A stretch of DNA of 64,000 nt from Thermus antranikianii DSM 12462 (GTDB taxonomy: Bacteria; Deinococcota; Deinococci; Deinococcales; Thermaceae). Position 1 is the first letter of the stretch. Every line of letters starts with the position of its first letter. The notes under the pieces are model-generated. The model saw only the letters and a list, made by a program, of their open reading frames with translations. It was not told where the DNA came from and searched no databases. Shown piece after piece: positions 17,029 to 26,100 of the stretch. The stretch spans positions 124,001 to 188,000 of the forward strand of contig NZ_AUIW01000003.1 in the NCBI RefSeq assembly GCF_000423905.1, given 5' to 3'. Position numbers and translations under genes: made by a program.

Positions 17029-17658
17029 ATGCGGGGAGCCCTTTTGGACCGGGACGGGGTTTTGCTCCTCGTGGACGAGGAAGCCCTTTATAAGAAGGCC
17101 CTAGAGCTTTCCATCCACGGGGCTGGCCTGGAAAAGACCCTGGCCGTTCTGGCCTGGGCGGTGCGGGAAGTCAACGAGGTGGTCCGCACCTTAAGGGTGC
17201 GCACCCTCGAGGAGGAAGCCACCTTTTGGAACACCCTGGTTCAAAAGGTGGCCGAGGAGCTTGGGCTTTCCGGCCCTGGGAAAACTTCCTTATCCAAGGA
17301 GCTCCACTCCTGGCGCTACTACCAATTCATGCGCAAAGCCCCTGGGGCGGAAGCCCTCCTTCGGAGCCTCAAAGAACAGGGGCTCAAAGTGGGCGTGCTC
17401 TCCAACACCTTGCCAAGCTTACGGGAAAGCCTGGCCTACCACGGTCTGGATGCCTACGTGGATGGCTTCTTCGCCTCCTGCGCTCTGGGGGTAGCCAAGC
17501 CTGACCCCACGGCGTTCCAGATGGCCCTCGAGGCCCTGGGCTTGGCTCCGGAGGAAACCCTCTACCTAGACGACGACCCGGAGAACGTGGAAGTAGCCCG
17601 CAGGCTGGGCCTGCGGGCTGAGGTGTATAGCCCCTACCAAAGGGTCGTGGGCAACTGA
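17029..17658 (+). CDS. HAD-superfamily hydrolase
   Basis: The 209-residue phosphatase-like protein carries motif I as ALLDRDGVLL, motif II as VGVLSNTLPS, motif III Lys in GVAKPDPTAF, and motif IV as LYLDDDPENVEVARR. The helical cap lies between residues 20 and 90. The substrate is unknown. Note motif I reads D-R-D rather than the usual D-x-D with Gly or Leu between, which is permitted. The 3' end overlaps the convergent SLH gene by 25 bases with no terminator. Confidence 0.9.
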   Translation: MRGALLDRDGVLLLVDEEALYKKALELSIHGAGLEKTLAVLAWAVREVNEVVRTLRVRTLEEEATFWNTLVQKVAEELGLSGPGKTSLSKELHSWRYYQFMRKAPGAEALLRSLKEQGLKVGVLSNTLPSLRESLAYHGLDAYVDGFFASCALGVAKPDPTAFQMALEALGLAPEETLYLDDDPENVEVARRLGLRAEVYSPYQRVVGN

Positions 17659-19055
17659 ACCCGCACCAGCTTTCCGGCGGCTACCGTGAGGAGGCGGTCT
17701 GGAGCCTCAGCACCCAAACCCCAGGCTTCCGCAAGGGGGACCTCCGCCACCAGAACCTTAGCTACCGGTCGCACCGGCACGGGGCTCCGCTCCTCCAAGC
17801 CCCCTTCATCCCAGGCGCTGAAAGCAATGTCTTCCCCAGCATTCAAGTTAACCCGGTAGAGGCGGGCCTTCTGGCCAGAAGTCTCCAGAACCAGGAGGTT
17901 CTTGGCCTCCGGCCAGGCAATCCCCGCCACTTTAGCCCCTACCTCATCCAGAAGGTACACGTATTCCGCATAGAGGCCCACAGGGTTGGTGAGGAGGAGG
18001 ACCAGTCGCACCGCCCGGCTAGGGCAGTCGCAAAGGGGCCTGGCGTTGGCAAGAAGCAGATAGTTCCCCGATGGATCCAAGGCCAGGTGGCCCTCTTTCA
18101 TGTTCTTGAACACCGGTGGCAGGACGCCTTTGCCCCCAGGGGCACCTACGGGCACATACCGCTGCCGTCCATCCTCCAAGGCACCGGCTTCAAGAACCCA
18201 CGGGGGAAGCACCGCCATGGCAGCGGAAGCAGCCCCAATCTCCTCCAACCCCCCGGGGGCTATTCGGTACACCTTCTCCTCCCCCAGCACCACGGTGCGG
18301 CCCAAGCTGGTACCCACCCAGCGGCCCGGCACCTCCATAACCTCCACCGGGGCAGGCCTCATCCCCGAAGCCCCACCCTCCCCAGCTGGCATGAGCCCGG
18401 CCGTGGAGTGCGGCGAGGAAGGAGCCGGCTGGGCCGCAGGCTGGGAGGAGGGCGAGGCCGGCTTGGTTAAACGGGAGCCCATCACACCATGCAAAGCCGC
18501 CAAGGCCCGGGCCAGCTGATAGCGGTTCACCTTTGCTTCCACACCAAACGAGCCATCGGGATTCGGATCCATTAGGCCCGTACCCAACACCTTCCGCACC
18601 GCAGATGCCGCCCAGTGGTTGGCCGGCACATCCCAGGGCAGAGGCGCCTCCTTGGCCAGGGAAAACCTGTCCAGGAGTTTGGCCAGCACCACCGCAAGCG
18701 CCCCCCGGGTCAGGGGCTCCGTTCCGCGGAAGGTACCGTCGGGATAACCCGTGATCAAACCCCAGGAAACCGCCAGAGCCAGGGGCTCCAAAGCCCAGTG
18801 CCCTTTAGGTACATCACGAAATTCCACCAACTGGGCTTCCACTCCCAAATCCTTCAGAACCCTCCCTAAGGCCGCGGCCAACTGATAGCGGTTCACAGGT
18901 TCTTGGCCACGAAAGGTACCGTCGGGATACCCCTGAAGCCAGCCAGCAGCCACCACCCGTTCCACCTGCTCCGCCAAAGGTCCTGGGGGAATATCGGAAA
19001 AGGCCGCCCAAGCCACGCCCATGAGGAAAAGAACCGTCGCCCCTACTCTCTTCAT
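17634..19055 (-). CDS. S-layer homology (SLH) domain cell-envelope protein
   Basis: A signal peptide (MKRVGATVLFLMGVAWA) is followed by three SLH repeats at about residues 17-68, 76-128 and 138-190, each with the pattern GYPDGTFRGxEPxxRxQLA or its variant MDPNPDGSFGVEAKVNRYQL. Such domains bind pyruvylated secondary cell-wall polymer in Thermus. A Ser/Pro/Ala linker (about 200-240) leads to a C-terminal region of about 230 residues that reads like a beta-propeller fragment (ALDPSGNYLLLANARPLCDC, NLLVLETSGQKARLYRVNL). I cannot name that part. Codon use is less GC-rich than in neighbouring genes. Confidence 0.88.
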   Translation of the reverse strand: MKRVGATVLFLMGVAWAAFSDIPPGPLAEQVERVVAAGWLQGYPDGTFRGQEPVNRYQLAAALGRVLKDLGVEAQLVEFRDVPKGHWALEPLALAVSWGLITGYPDGTFRGTEPLTRGALAVVLAKLLDRFSLAKEAPLPWDVPANHWAASAVRKVLGTGLMDPNPDGSFGVEAKVNRYQLARALAALHGVMGSRLTKPASPSSQPAAQPAPSSPHSTAGLMPAGEGGASGMRPAPVEVMEVPGRWVGTSLGRTVVLGEEKVYRIAPGGLEEIGAASAAMAVLPPWVLEAGALEDGRQRYVPVGAPGGKGVLPPVFKNMKEGHLALDPSGNYLLLANARPLCDCPSRAVRLVLLLTNPVGLYAEYVYLLDEVGAKVAGIAWPEAKNLLVLETSGQKARLYRVNLNAGEDIAFSAWDEGGLEERSPVPVRPVAKVLVAEVPLAEAWGLGAEAPDRLLTVAAGKLVRVQLPTTLW

Positions 19056-19130
19056 AAAGACCCCCCAACAGAACAGAAAATAAACAAGAGGCCTGGATCG
19101 TGTCCAGACCTCCCACGAATTCCAAGATCC

Positions 19131-19658
19131 CTATAGGACGGGAAGCTCAGCCACTGTCAGCACCTCCAAAGCAGGCGTACCCTGGCGGAAAGCGGCGATC
19201 CGTCCCACCACCCGTCCCCCCGCCCGGAGCACCATTCTCTCCATGGCCTTCATGGTTTCCCCGCTGGAAACCACATCGGATATCAGGGTCACCTTCTGGT
19301 TAAGAAGCTTTTCGGCGAAGCGCCGGTCCAGCCAGAGCACCTCCCCCACCCCCAGGGTCAGGGTCTGCACCTCCTGGATGATGGGATCCTCCATGTAGGG
19401 GCGGCGCCGCCTTCTTGCCACCACGTAGGGTAGGCCCATCTCCTCCGCAAGGACGTGGGTGAGGGGAATCGGGCTCGTTTCCGTGGTGAAAAGTACCTCG
19501 GTGCCCGCGGGCACCAAGGGCTTTAGGGCCTGGGCCGCCGCCCGCACCAGCTCGGGATCTCCCAAAAACTCCACCAGGGGGATGCGCCGCCCGGGCAAGG
19601 GCTCGATGAGGGGCACGTGGCGGGTGACGCCGCCGATGGTGATGGGATAGGTTTCCAT
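19131..19658 (-). CDS. Phosphoribosyltransferase paralogue with altered PRPP loop
   Basis: The 175-residue protein aligns with its upstream neighbour over the whole length (METYPITIGGVTRHVPLIEP against [20 protein letters not shown]). Its PRPP-binding motif reads VTLISDVVSSGETMKAM, where the first of the usual acidic pair is Ser. The base-binding hood region PYVVARRRRRPYMEDPIIQE is unusually rich in Arg. It may be an adenine/hypoxanthine-type transferase of shifted specificity or a regulatory relative. The gene follows the paralogue after eight bases. Confidence 0.85.
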   Translation of the reverse strand: METYPITIGGVTRHVPLIEPLPGRRIPLVEFLGDPELVRAAAQALKPLVPAGTEVLFTTETSPIPLTHVLAEEMGLPYVVARRRRRPYMEDPIIQEVQTLTLGVGEVLWLDRRFAEKLLNQKVTLISDVVSSGETMKAMERMVLRAGGRVVGRIAAFRQGTPALEVLTVAELPVL

Positions 19659-19666
19659 AAAACCTC

Positions 19667-20203
19667 CTATTCCGGCTTAAAGAGGGGAAGGTGGCCTAGA
19701 GCGATGACATCCTGGCGGGGCGTGCCCTCGGTGAAGACCGCCAGCACCGCCACCACCTGACCCCCCACGCTCTCAATGAGCTCCCTGAGGCCCGAAAGGG
19801 TGGAACCCGTGGACACCACATCGTCCACGATGGCCACCTTGCGCCCCCGGATAAGGGGAATGTCCGCCCCATCCAGCACCAGAAGCTGGGGCTTACCCGT
19901 GGTGATGGAGAGCACCTGACGGCTCACGGGGTTGATCATGTAGGGCTTCTCCGTCTTCCGAGCCACCACATAGGGCTTCTTGGCAATCCGGGAAAGGGCA
20001 TGGGCCAAGGGTACCGCCTTGACCTCAGGGGTGACCAGGGTTTCCACCTCAGGGGGAAGACGCTTGGCCAGTTCCTCGGCGGCGGCCTCGGTGAGCTCGG
20101 TGTCCCCCAGAAGGTTTAGAAGGGCCACGGCCACATCCGGCCCCACCCGAACGATAGGAAGCTCACGCCGAACCCCAGCGATCTCCACAGGGTAAGTCCT
20201 CAC
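19667..20203 (-). CDS. Purine-type phosphoribosyltransferase
   Basis: The enzyme should transfer a phosphoribosyl group from PRPP to a purine base (adenine phosphoribosyltransferase-like salvage). The canonical PRPP motif [17 protein letters not shown] is intact, and residues [20 protein letters not shown] form the mobile loop area. The start is GTG 20203 ([15 protein letters not shown], 178 residues); TATAGA lies eight bases upstream on the minus strand. The exact base preference cannot be read from sequence. It heads a two-gene unit with the paralogue at 19131. Confidence 0.87.
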   Translation of the reverse strand: MRTYPVEIAGVRRELPIVRVGPDVAVALLNLLGDTELTEAAAEELAKRLPPEVETLVTPEVKAVPLAHALSRIAKKPYVVARKTEKPYMINPVSRQVLSITTGKPQLLVLDGADIPLIRGRKVAIVDDVVSTGSTLSGLRELIESVGGQVVAVLAVFTEGTPRQDVIALGHLPLFKPE

Positions 20204-20211
20204 GCCGCTAG

Positions 20212-20219
20212 TCTATACT
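20212..20219. promoter_or_regulatory. Bidirectional overlapping -10 boxes, phosphoribosyltransferase / nuclease
   Basis: TCTATACT contains TATACT on the plus strand (20214-20219), six bases from ATG 20226, and TATAGA on the minus strand (20217-20212), eight bases from GTG 20203. Both messages would be leaderless. The layout repeats that at 9519. Confidence 0.65.
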
Positions 20220-20225
20220 CAAGAT

Positions 20226-20654
20226 ATGCTGAACGCCAAGATCGAGACCCTGGGCGTGGACCCCCAGAACGGGAGCGTGGTGGTCCTGCTCAGGACGGAG
20301 AACGACAAGCTTCTCCCCATCGTCATCGGTCCCCTCGAGGCCCACCACATCGTGGTGGCCTTGCAAGGCGAAAAACCCCCGCGCCCCCTTACCCCCGACC
20401 TCCTCCTCTCCGTGATGGAAATGCTCCAGGGGAAACTCCTGCGTGTGGAGATCATCGACCTGCGGGACGGCACCTTCTATGCCCGGCTCATCCTGGAACA
20501 CCGGGGGATAGAGCTGGAGGTGGACGCAAGGCCCTCCGACGCCATGGCCCTGGCCCTTAGGGCCGGGGCCCCCATCCTGGTGGCCGAGGAGGTGGTGGAA
20601 AAAGCGGGGGTGGAGGAAGCCAGCCTAAAGCCCCACGGAGCCGCTGAGGCCTAG
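20226..20654 (+). CDS. Bifunctional nuclease (BFN/DUF151) family protein
   Basis: The 142-residue product has the DUF151 core: LLPIVIGPLEAHHIVVALQGEKPPRPLTPDLL, then VEIIDLRDGTFYARLIL and VDARPSDAMALALRAGAPILVAEEV. Members have DNase/RNase activity in plants and bind in a wedge-shaped trimer in bacteria. A leaderless start at 20226 follows from TATACT six bases upstream. Its stop codon shares a base with the GTG of the next gene (TAGTG), so the phosphoesterase is translationally coupled. Confidence 0.92.
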   Translation: MLNAKIETLGVDPQNGSVVVLLRTENDKLLPIVIGPLEAHHIVVALQGEKPPRPLTPDLLLSVMEMLQGKLLRVEIIDLRDGTFYARLILEHRGIELEVDARPSDAMALALRAGAPILVAEEVVEKAGVEEASLKPHGAAEA

Positions 20655-21421
20655 TGCGCAGGCTCCTTTTCCTCCTTCTTTTCCTTGGACTGGCCTTTGG
20701 CCAGCGGGTGGCGGTCCTAGGGGATTGGGGGCAGGACACCCCGGGCCGGACCCAGGTGGCTAACCTGCTTCGGACCGAGCACGCCCGCAAGCCCCTGGCC
20801 GCCCTCTTCACCGCGGGGGACAACTTCTATCCCCGGGGGCTGGTGGTGGAGCGATACCTAAAGGAGCTTCCGCCCGTACCCCTCTACCCCGCCTTTGGCA
20901 ACCACGATGCCCCAAGCCTTAAGGAGCAACTCCAGCGCTTCCGCCTGGAGAAGCCCTATTATGCGGTGCGCTTAGGAGCGGTGGAGGTCTTTGTCCTTTA
21001 CACGGAAGGCGACCTGAGGGCCCAGCGGAGTTGGCTGGCCGGGGCCCTCAAGCATAGCCAAAGCCCCTGGCGGGTGGTGATCCTCCACCGCCCCCTTTAC
21101 TCCTCAGGGCTCCACGGGGGAAGCCCGAGCCTAAGGAGCCTCCTCGAGCCCCTTCTACGCCAGCACCGGGTACCCTTGGTCCTGGCGGGCCACGACCACC
21201 ACTACGAGCGCCTTCAGGTGGGCTTCACCACCCACCTGGTGGTGGGCGGAGGGGGGGCCAACCTCTACCCCACCAAGCCCCCTTCCCCCTACACCCAGGC
21301 TCTGGCGGTAGCCCACCATGCCCTTTTCCTGGAGGCGGAAGGGGAAACCCTGGTGGGTTACGCCCTGGACCCTAGCGGCCAGGTGCTGGACCGATTCACC
21401 CTCAAGAAGGACTCCCCATGA
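20654..21421 (+). CDS. Secreted metallophosphoesterase (purple acid phosphatase-like)
   Basis: Start GTG 20654 leads into a signal peptide (MRRLLFLLLFLGLAFGQ). Metal-binding motifs follow in the calcineurin-like order: LGDWGQD, TAGDNFYPRG, AFGNHDAP, ILHRPLYSSG and AGHDHHYER. All are intact, so a periplasmic dinuclear phosphatase is expected; the substrate is unknown. The length, 255 residues, is normal for single-domain members. It ends inside the 3' end of the convergent HIT gene (20-base overlap). Confidence 0.92.
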   Translation: MRRLLFLLLFLGLAFGQRVAVLGDWGQDTPGRTQVANLLRTEHARKPLAALFTAGDNFYPRGLVVERYLKELPPVPLYPAFGNHDAPSLKEQLQRFRLEKPYYAVRLGAVEVFVLYTEGDLRAQRSWLAGALKHSQSPWRVVILHRPLYSSGLHGGSPSLRSLLEPLLRQHRVPLVLAGHDHHYERLQVGFTTHLVVGGGGANLYPTKPPSPYTQALAVAHHALFLEAEGETLVGYALDPSGQVLDRFTLKKDSP

Positions 21422-21725
21422 TGTGCACGTGCACGTGGAAGACCTCCTGTCCTCCCTTCTCCCCCACGTGCACCTGGACCTTATACCCCTCGAGGCCCAG
21501 GACCCGGGCCACCCGGTTTGCGGTGCGGAAAAGGGCCCCGAGCTTCCTCTCTCCTTCCTCCGTGTCGGGGTAGTCGGAAAGCTTCGCTATGTGTTCCTTG
21601 GGCACCACCAGCACGTGCACCGGGGCCCTGGGCCTTATGTCGTGGAAGGCCACAAAGCCCTCATCCTCGTAGACTCTCCTGGAGGGAAGCTCCCCAGCGA
21701 TGATGCGACAGAACACGCACTCCAT
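21402..21725 (-). CDS. HIT-family nucleotide hydrolase (HINT-like)
   Basis: The 107-residue protein has CVFCRIIAGELPSRRVYEDE at the N terminus and the histidine triad HVHVHIMG at the end, with VLVVPKEHI between. This is the HINT (Hinge) subgroup, which hydrolyses AMP-lysine or nucleoside phosphoramidates. Both N-terminal cysteines (CxxC) are present, suggesting a zinc site of which the rest is not obvious. It lies head-to-tail with mtaB on the minus strand. Confidence 0.93.
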   Translation of the reverse strand: MECVFCRIIAGELPSRRVYEDEGFVAFHDIRPRAPVHVLVVPKEHIAKLSDYPDTEEGERKLGALFRTANRVARVLGLEGYKVQVHVGEKGGQEVFHVHVHIMGSPS

Positions 21726-21735
21726 GCGAAAAAGT

Positions 21736-23052
21736 CTACCTTATGGGGAGTTCCAAGGGAAGCGAGGCTTCCTGCTGCACCCTTTCCACCCGACCCAAAA
21801 GGGTGTATCCCTCCACCCCCTCCACCCGCGCCAAAACCGTATCCCCCGGCCGGGCAGAACCGGAAAGGCGGGCCTCGTAGTAGTCGGGGGTATGGCCGAG
21901 GGCAAGGCCCCCTTGGATCCTCTCCACCAAAACCTCCACCTGGCTTCCCAGCTTGGGTCTAATGCGCTCCTCCGCAAGACGCTGGGCCAGGGCGATAATC
22001 TCCTTGGTGCGCCGCTTGCGCACCTCCGGCGGCACCTGGGGCATGGAGGCCGCCCGGGTCTTGGGACGGGGGGTATAGGTGAAGGCGTGGACCCGGGTGG
22101 GCCTAAGCTCCTCCAGAAAAGCCAGGGTTTCCTGGTGCTCCTCCTCGGTTTCCGTGGGAAGCCCGGCGATGACATCCGTGGTGAGGGCAAAGCCGGGGAT
22201 GAGCTCGTAGGCCCTCTGCACCAGGTTGCGGTAATAAGCCTTGTCGTAGCGGCGGCCCATGAGCCTTAGGAGGCGGTCCGAACCCGTCTGCAGGGAAAGG
22301 TGCAGGTGGGGCCTGATCCCCGGGGCATACCGGGCGATGACCCTAAGGAGATCCTCCCCCGTGTCCTCGGGTTCGATGGAGGAAAGCCGCACCTTGGCCC
22401 CCAGGTGGTAGAGGTCCTCCACCAGACCGGCAAGGCCCTTGGGGTGGCCCCGGTAACTTCCAAGCCGCACCCCCGTGAGCACGATCTCCTTTATGCCCAT
22501 CCTCAGAAGGGCCTCCGCCTCCGCCAAAGCATCCCGGTAATCCCGGTGCCGTTCCTTGCCCCTTAGCCGGGGGATGATGCAGTAGGCGCAGCCCACCTGG
22601 CAGCCATCCTGCACCTTCAAAAAAGCCCGGACCCGGCTATTGAGAAGCCCCCTTTCCCCCGCCCCCCAGAACTCGTTGGGGGGGGTGGTGATGGGATCCG
22701 AGGGAAGGCCAAAATGCTCCAGGATCACCTTGGGAAGCTCCGCCTTGCGGGAGTTGGGCACCACGGCGTCGGCACCCAGCTCCCGCACCTCCTCTGGGGA
22801 AAGCTCGGCGTAGCACCCCGTGACCACGATGAAGGCCCTTGGATTGGCCCGCCTGGCCCGGCGGATCTCCTTGCGGGCATCGGCCTCGGCGGTGGTGGTC
22901 ACGGCGCAGGTGTTGATGACCACCAGGTCGGCCCCTTCCTCAAGGGGGACCACCTCCGGTTCCAGGACCTTGAGGAAACCCAGAAGGGCCTCGGTTTCCA
23001 CCTGGTTCACCTTGCACCCGAGGGTGCGGAAAGCCGCGCGCATCCTTTTCAT
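21736..23052 (-). CDS. MtaB-like tRNA methylthiotransferase (MiaB superfamily)
   Basis: The enzyme should add the methylthio group to t6A37 in tRNA. The UPF0004 domain starts AAFRTLGCKVNQVETEALLG, with further cluster cysteines in NTCAVTTTAEADARK and VVTGCYAELSPEEV. The radical-SAM motif is CQVGCAYCIIPRLRG, and a TRAM domain closes the chain (GSQVEVLVERIQGGLALGHT). GCKVNQVET separates MtaB from MiaB. The start is ATG 23052 (438 residues), or ATG 23043 three codons later. Confidence 0.93.
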   Translation of the reverse strand: MKRMRAAFRTLGCKVNQVETEALLGFLKVLEPEVVPLEEGADLVVINTCAVTTTAEADARKEIRRARRANPRAFIVVTGCYAELSPEEVRELGADAVVPNSRKAELPKVILEHFGLPSDPITTPPNEFWGAGERGLLNSRVRAFLKVQDGCQVGCAYCIIPRLRGKERHRDYRDALAEAEALLRMGIKEIVLTGVRLGSYRGHPKGLAGLVEDLYHLGAKVRLSSIEPEDTGEDLLRVIARYAPGIRPHLHLSLQTGSDRLLRLMGRRYDKAYYRNLVQRAYELIPGFALTTDVIAGLPTETEEEHQETLAFLEELRPTRVHAFTYTPRPKTRAASMPQVPPEVRKRRTKEIIALAQRLAEERIRPKLGSQVEVLVERIQGGLALGHTPDYYEARLSGSARPGDTVLARVEGVEGYTLLGRVERVQQEASLPLELPIR

Positions 23053-23108
23053 TCTGGTAGCCTAAGGAAACCAAGTCAACAACCGAGGCAGAGTGTGATC
23101 CTCCCCAC

Positions 23109-23137
23109 TTGCCGGGAAACCCTAAAGGTTGTAGTAT
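23109..23137 (+). promoter_or_regulatory. Promoter for ribonucleotide reductase
   Basis: TTGCCG at 23109-23114 and TAGTAT at 23132-23137 are 17 bases apart. The message would have a leader of about 50 bases containing two small hairpins (CCCCAAGATGTGGGG and CTCCCCGAAGGGG) and the ribosome site TGGAGGA at 23184-23190. I see no NrdR box or cobalamin riboswitch. Confidence 0.55.
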
Positions 23138-23193
23138 TCCAAGCGTCTACCCCAAGATGTGGGGGAAACTCCCCGAAGGGGTCTGGAGGATTT

Positions 23194-26100
23194 ATGGAAC
23201 GGTATTTCTTTGACGATCACGCGCAAGCCATCGCCAGGCGCCAGTATTTCCAAGAAGGGGACGGGGATATCCTCGGTATGTTCCGCCGGGTGGCCCGGGA
23301 GATCGCCAAGGTGGAAAAACCCGAGGACCGGGCCTATTGGGAGGAAAAGTTCTATGACCTCATGGCCTCCAAGCGCTTCTCCCCCGGCGGGCGCATCCTG
23401 GCCGGGGCAGGCACCCCCCACGGCAACCTCCTGAACTGCTTCGTGCAGGGAGCCACCCAGTACCCACCGGAAAGCTTTGATGGGATCATGGAGGTGGCCA
23501 AGAAACTGGCCCTGGTCACCAAGGTGGGCGGGGGAAACGGGGTCAACCTGGACCCCTACCGCTCCAAGGGGAACCGCCAGCGCCGGGCGGTGCGGGGCGT
23601 GGCCTATCTCTCCGCCCGCCACCCCGATGCGGCCGATTTCATCCGGGGCCTCATGCGCCCCCCCACCAACCCGGAAGGGGAAAAGGTGGAGATCGCCCTG
23701 AAGAACTTTGTGCGGGCGATCTACGGGGAGGTTTCCCCCGAGCTCAGGGCCCTGGCGGAACGCTATGGGGTCCTGGTGGTCCAGGAACCCCCTCCCGGGG
23801 CCATCCAGGTACCCGACGACATGGGGGGCATTGTGGAAGCCGCCAAGGAGGCAACCGCCCTGGCCCTGAAGGGCCTCGAGCCCCACGTGGACTTCTCCCT
23901 CCTTCGGCCTGAGGGAGCCCCCATCCGGGGCTCCGGGGGTACCAGCTCCGGTCCGGTGAGCTTCCTTATGGAGATCTTCGACAACTTCCTGGAGTGGGCT
24001 GCCCTGGGAGGGGAGGAAGCCGGGCCCGTGGCCACCTTACGGTATGTGTACGCCCCGGTGCTCCGGGTGGTGAGGCAGGGGGGATGCCTACACCCCGACA
24101 CTTTGGTACACACCGACCGGGGAACCCTCCGGCTTCGGGAAATCGTGGACCCCTTCCGTAAGGGTTGGCAACGCCACACCCTAAGCGTGGCCACGGACCA
24201 GGGATGGCGCTTTAGCCCCGAAGGATACAACAACGGGATTGCTCCCACACTACGGATCGTTCTGGAAAACGGCCTCGAGGTCCAGGGTACCCCCAACCAC
24301 AAGCTCAAGGTCCTACGGGAGGACGGCAGCCGGGAGTGGGTAGAGTTGCAGCACCTAAAGCCGGGGGACTGGGTTATTTGGGTTCTGGACGAGCACACAG
24401 GTACCCCGGTTCAGTTGGCCCCTTTGGATGAGCCCCTTCACCCCAATGCCACCCCCATCCGCACGCCTCACCTGCTGACAGAGGAGCTGGCCTTTCTCCT
24501 GGGTTTCCTGTGGGGAGAAGGGTTTGTCAGCGGGGACCGCATAGGCCTTTCCGTACATGAGGACGAACCCATGCGGGAAGAGGCCAAACGGCTCTTCCGA
24601 GAACTCTTTGGCCTGGAGCTTCGGGAGGAAAGCAAATCCCGGGACAAGAGCGTGACCCTGGTGGTGCGGAGCGCTCCTCTTGTGGCTTGGCTCCGTAAAA
24701 ACGGCCTCCTCAAAGGGAAAGCACGGGAGCTCGAGGTCCCTAGGGCCATTCGCCAAAGCCCTAGGCCTGTTCTGGGAGCCTTTCTGCGCGGGCTCTTTGA
24801 AGCAGACGGCTCCATAGCCGCCGGCTACCCCATGCTCACCACCGCTTCTCGGCGCTTAGCCCAGGACGTTATGGTCCTACTGGGCGGTCTGGGCATCCCT
24901 TCCAAGCTCATGCGTTACAACCCCTTGCCTGGACGCTTCTCCAAGGCCGAGCACTACCGGGTGCGGGTGGTGACCGCCAAGGGACTCGAGCGCTATCTGG
25001 AACGGGTGGGTATCCCCCAGGGATCCCGCTTCGAAGCCCTTTTAGCCACGAAACCCGACACGCGCAGGGAATCCAGCTGGCCCCTTCCTCATGTCAAAGG
25101 TTTGCTGGGATCTCTTCTTGAGGCTACGCAGGCTGGCAGAAAAGGGTACCCCTCGCCCCACACCGCCTTACGCAAAGACCTCCTTCGTTACATGCGGGGG
25201 GAAAGGCAGCTTACCGCCACGGGATACACCCTGGTCCTGGAGAAAGCCCACCACGCGGGCCTGTCTGCCCCAGAGTTTGAGTTCAAAGAGTACTACGTCC
25301 GGGTAGCCTCCGTTGAGGAAGGGGGCTCCATCCTTACCCTAGACCTATCCGTGGAGGACAACCACACCTACCTGGCAAACGGACTGGTCAGCCATAACAC
25401 CCGCCGTGGGGCGGGGATGGCTACCCTTTCCATAGAGCACCCCGACCTCCTGGACTTCCTTACCGCCAAGGACCTGGACCGGGAAAAGGCCGAGGGGGAT
25501 ATCTCCACCTTCAACATCTCCGTCCTGGTCACCGAAGCCTTCATGAAGGCCCTCGAGGAGGACGCCCTCTGGCCCGTGACCCCCATTGAGGTGCCGGGAA
25601 AGTACTACCCCCATCCCCTAGGAAGCACCTACACGGGCCAGATCCCTGCCCTGCCGGAGCGGGAGGATGGGGCCAAACCCGTCCCCCTTTTCGGGGGCAA
25701 GGTTCCCGCCCGCTGGCTCTGGCACGAGATCGCCTGGCACGCCTGGGCCACCGGGGAGCCAGGGCTTATCTTCGTGGACCGCATCAACGAACTTTCCGCC
25801 CTCAAGGGCCTCGGGCCCAGGTACCAGATCCGCTCCACCAACCCCTGCTTTGTGGGTAGCACCCGTATCCCCACGGAGTACGGCCTGGTGCCCATTGAAG
25901 AACTGGCCCAGAAGGGAAGCTTCTTCCTGGTCACCGATAACCGGGCTCCCTTCGGGGGCTTGGGCAGACCTAGGCCGGGAATGGGCACCACGGTGCGCCG
26001 GGCCGCTAAGGCCTTCTTCACCGGAGTGAAGCCTGTGGTGCGCCTCACCACCCGGGAGGGCCTCGAGGTCACCCTTACCCCGGACCACAAGGTCCTAACC

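Noticed and set aside
22714-23193. Open frame extending the ribonucleotide reductase by 160 codons upstream
   Set aside because: It runs antisense through mtaB, the family alignment begins at ATG 23194, and TGGAGGA lies just before that start.
23138-23193. Possible cobalamin riboswitch in front of the B12-dependent reductase
   Set aside because: The leader is only about 50 bases and lacks a B12-box, and its two small stems look like ordinary hairpins.
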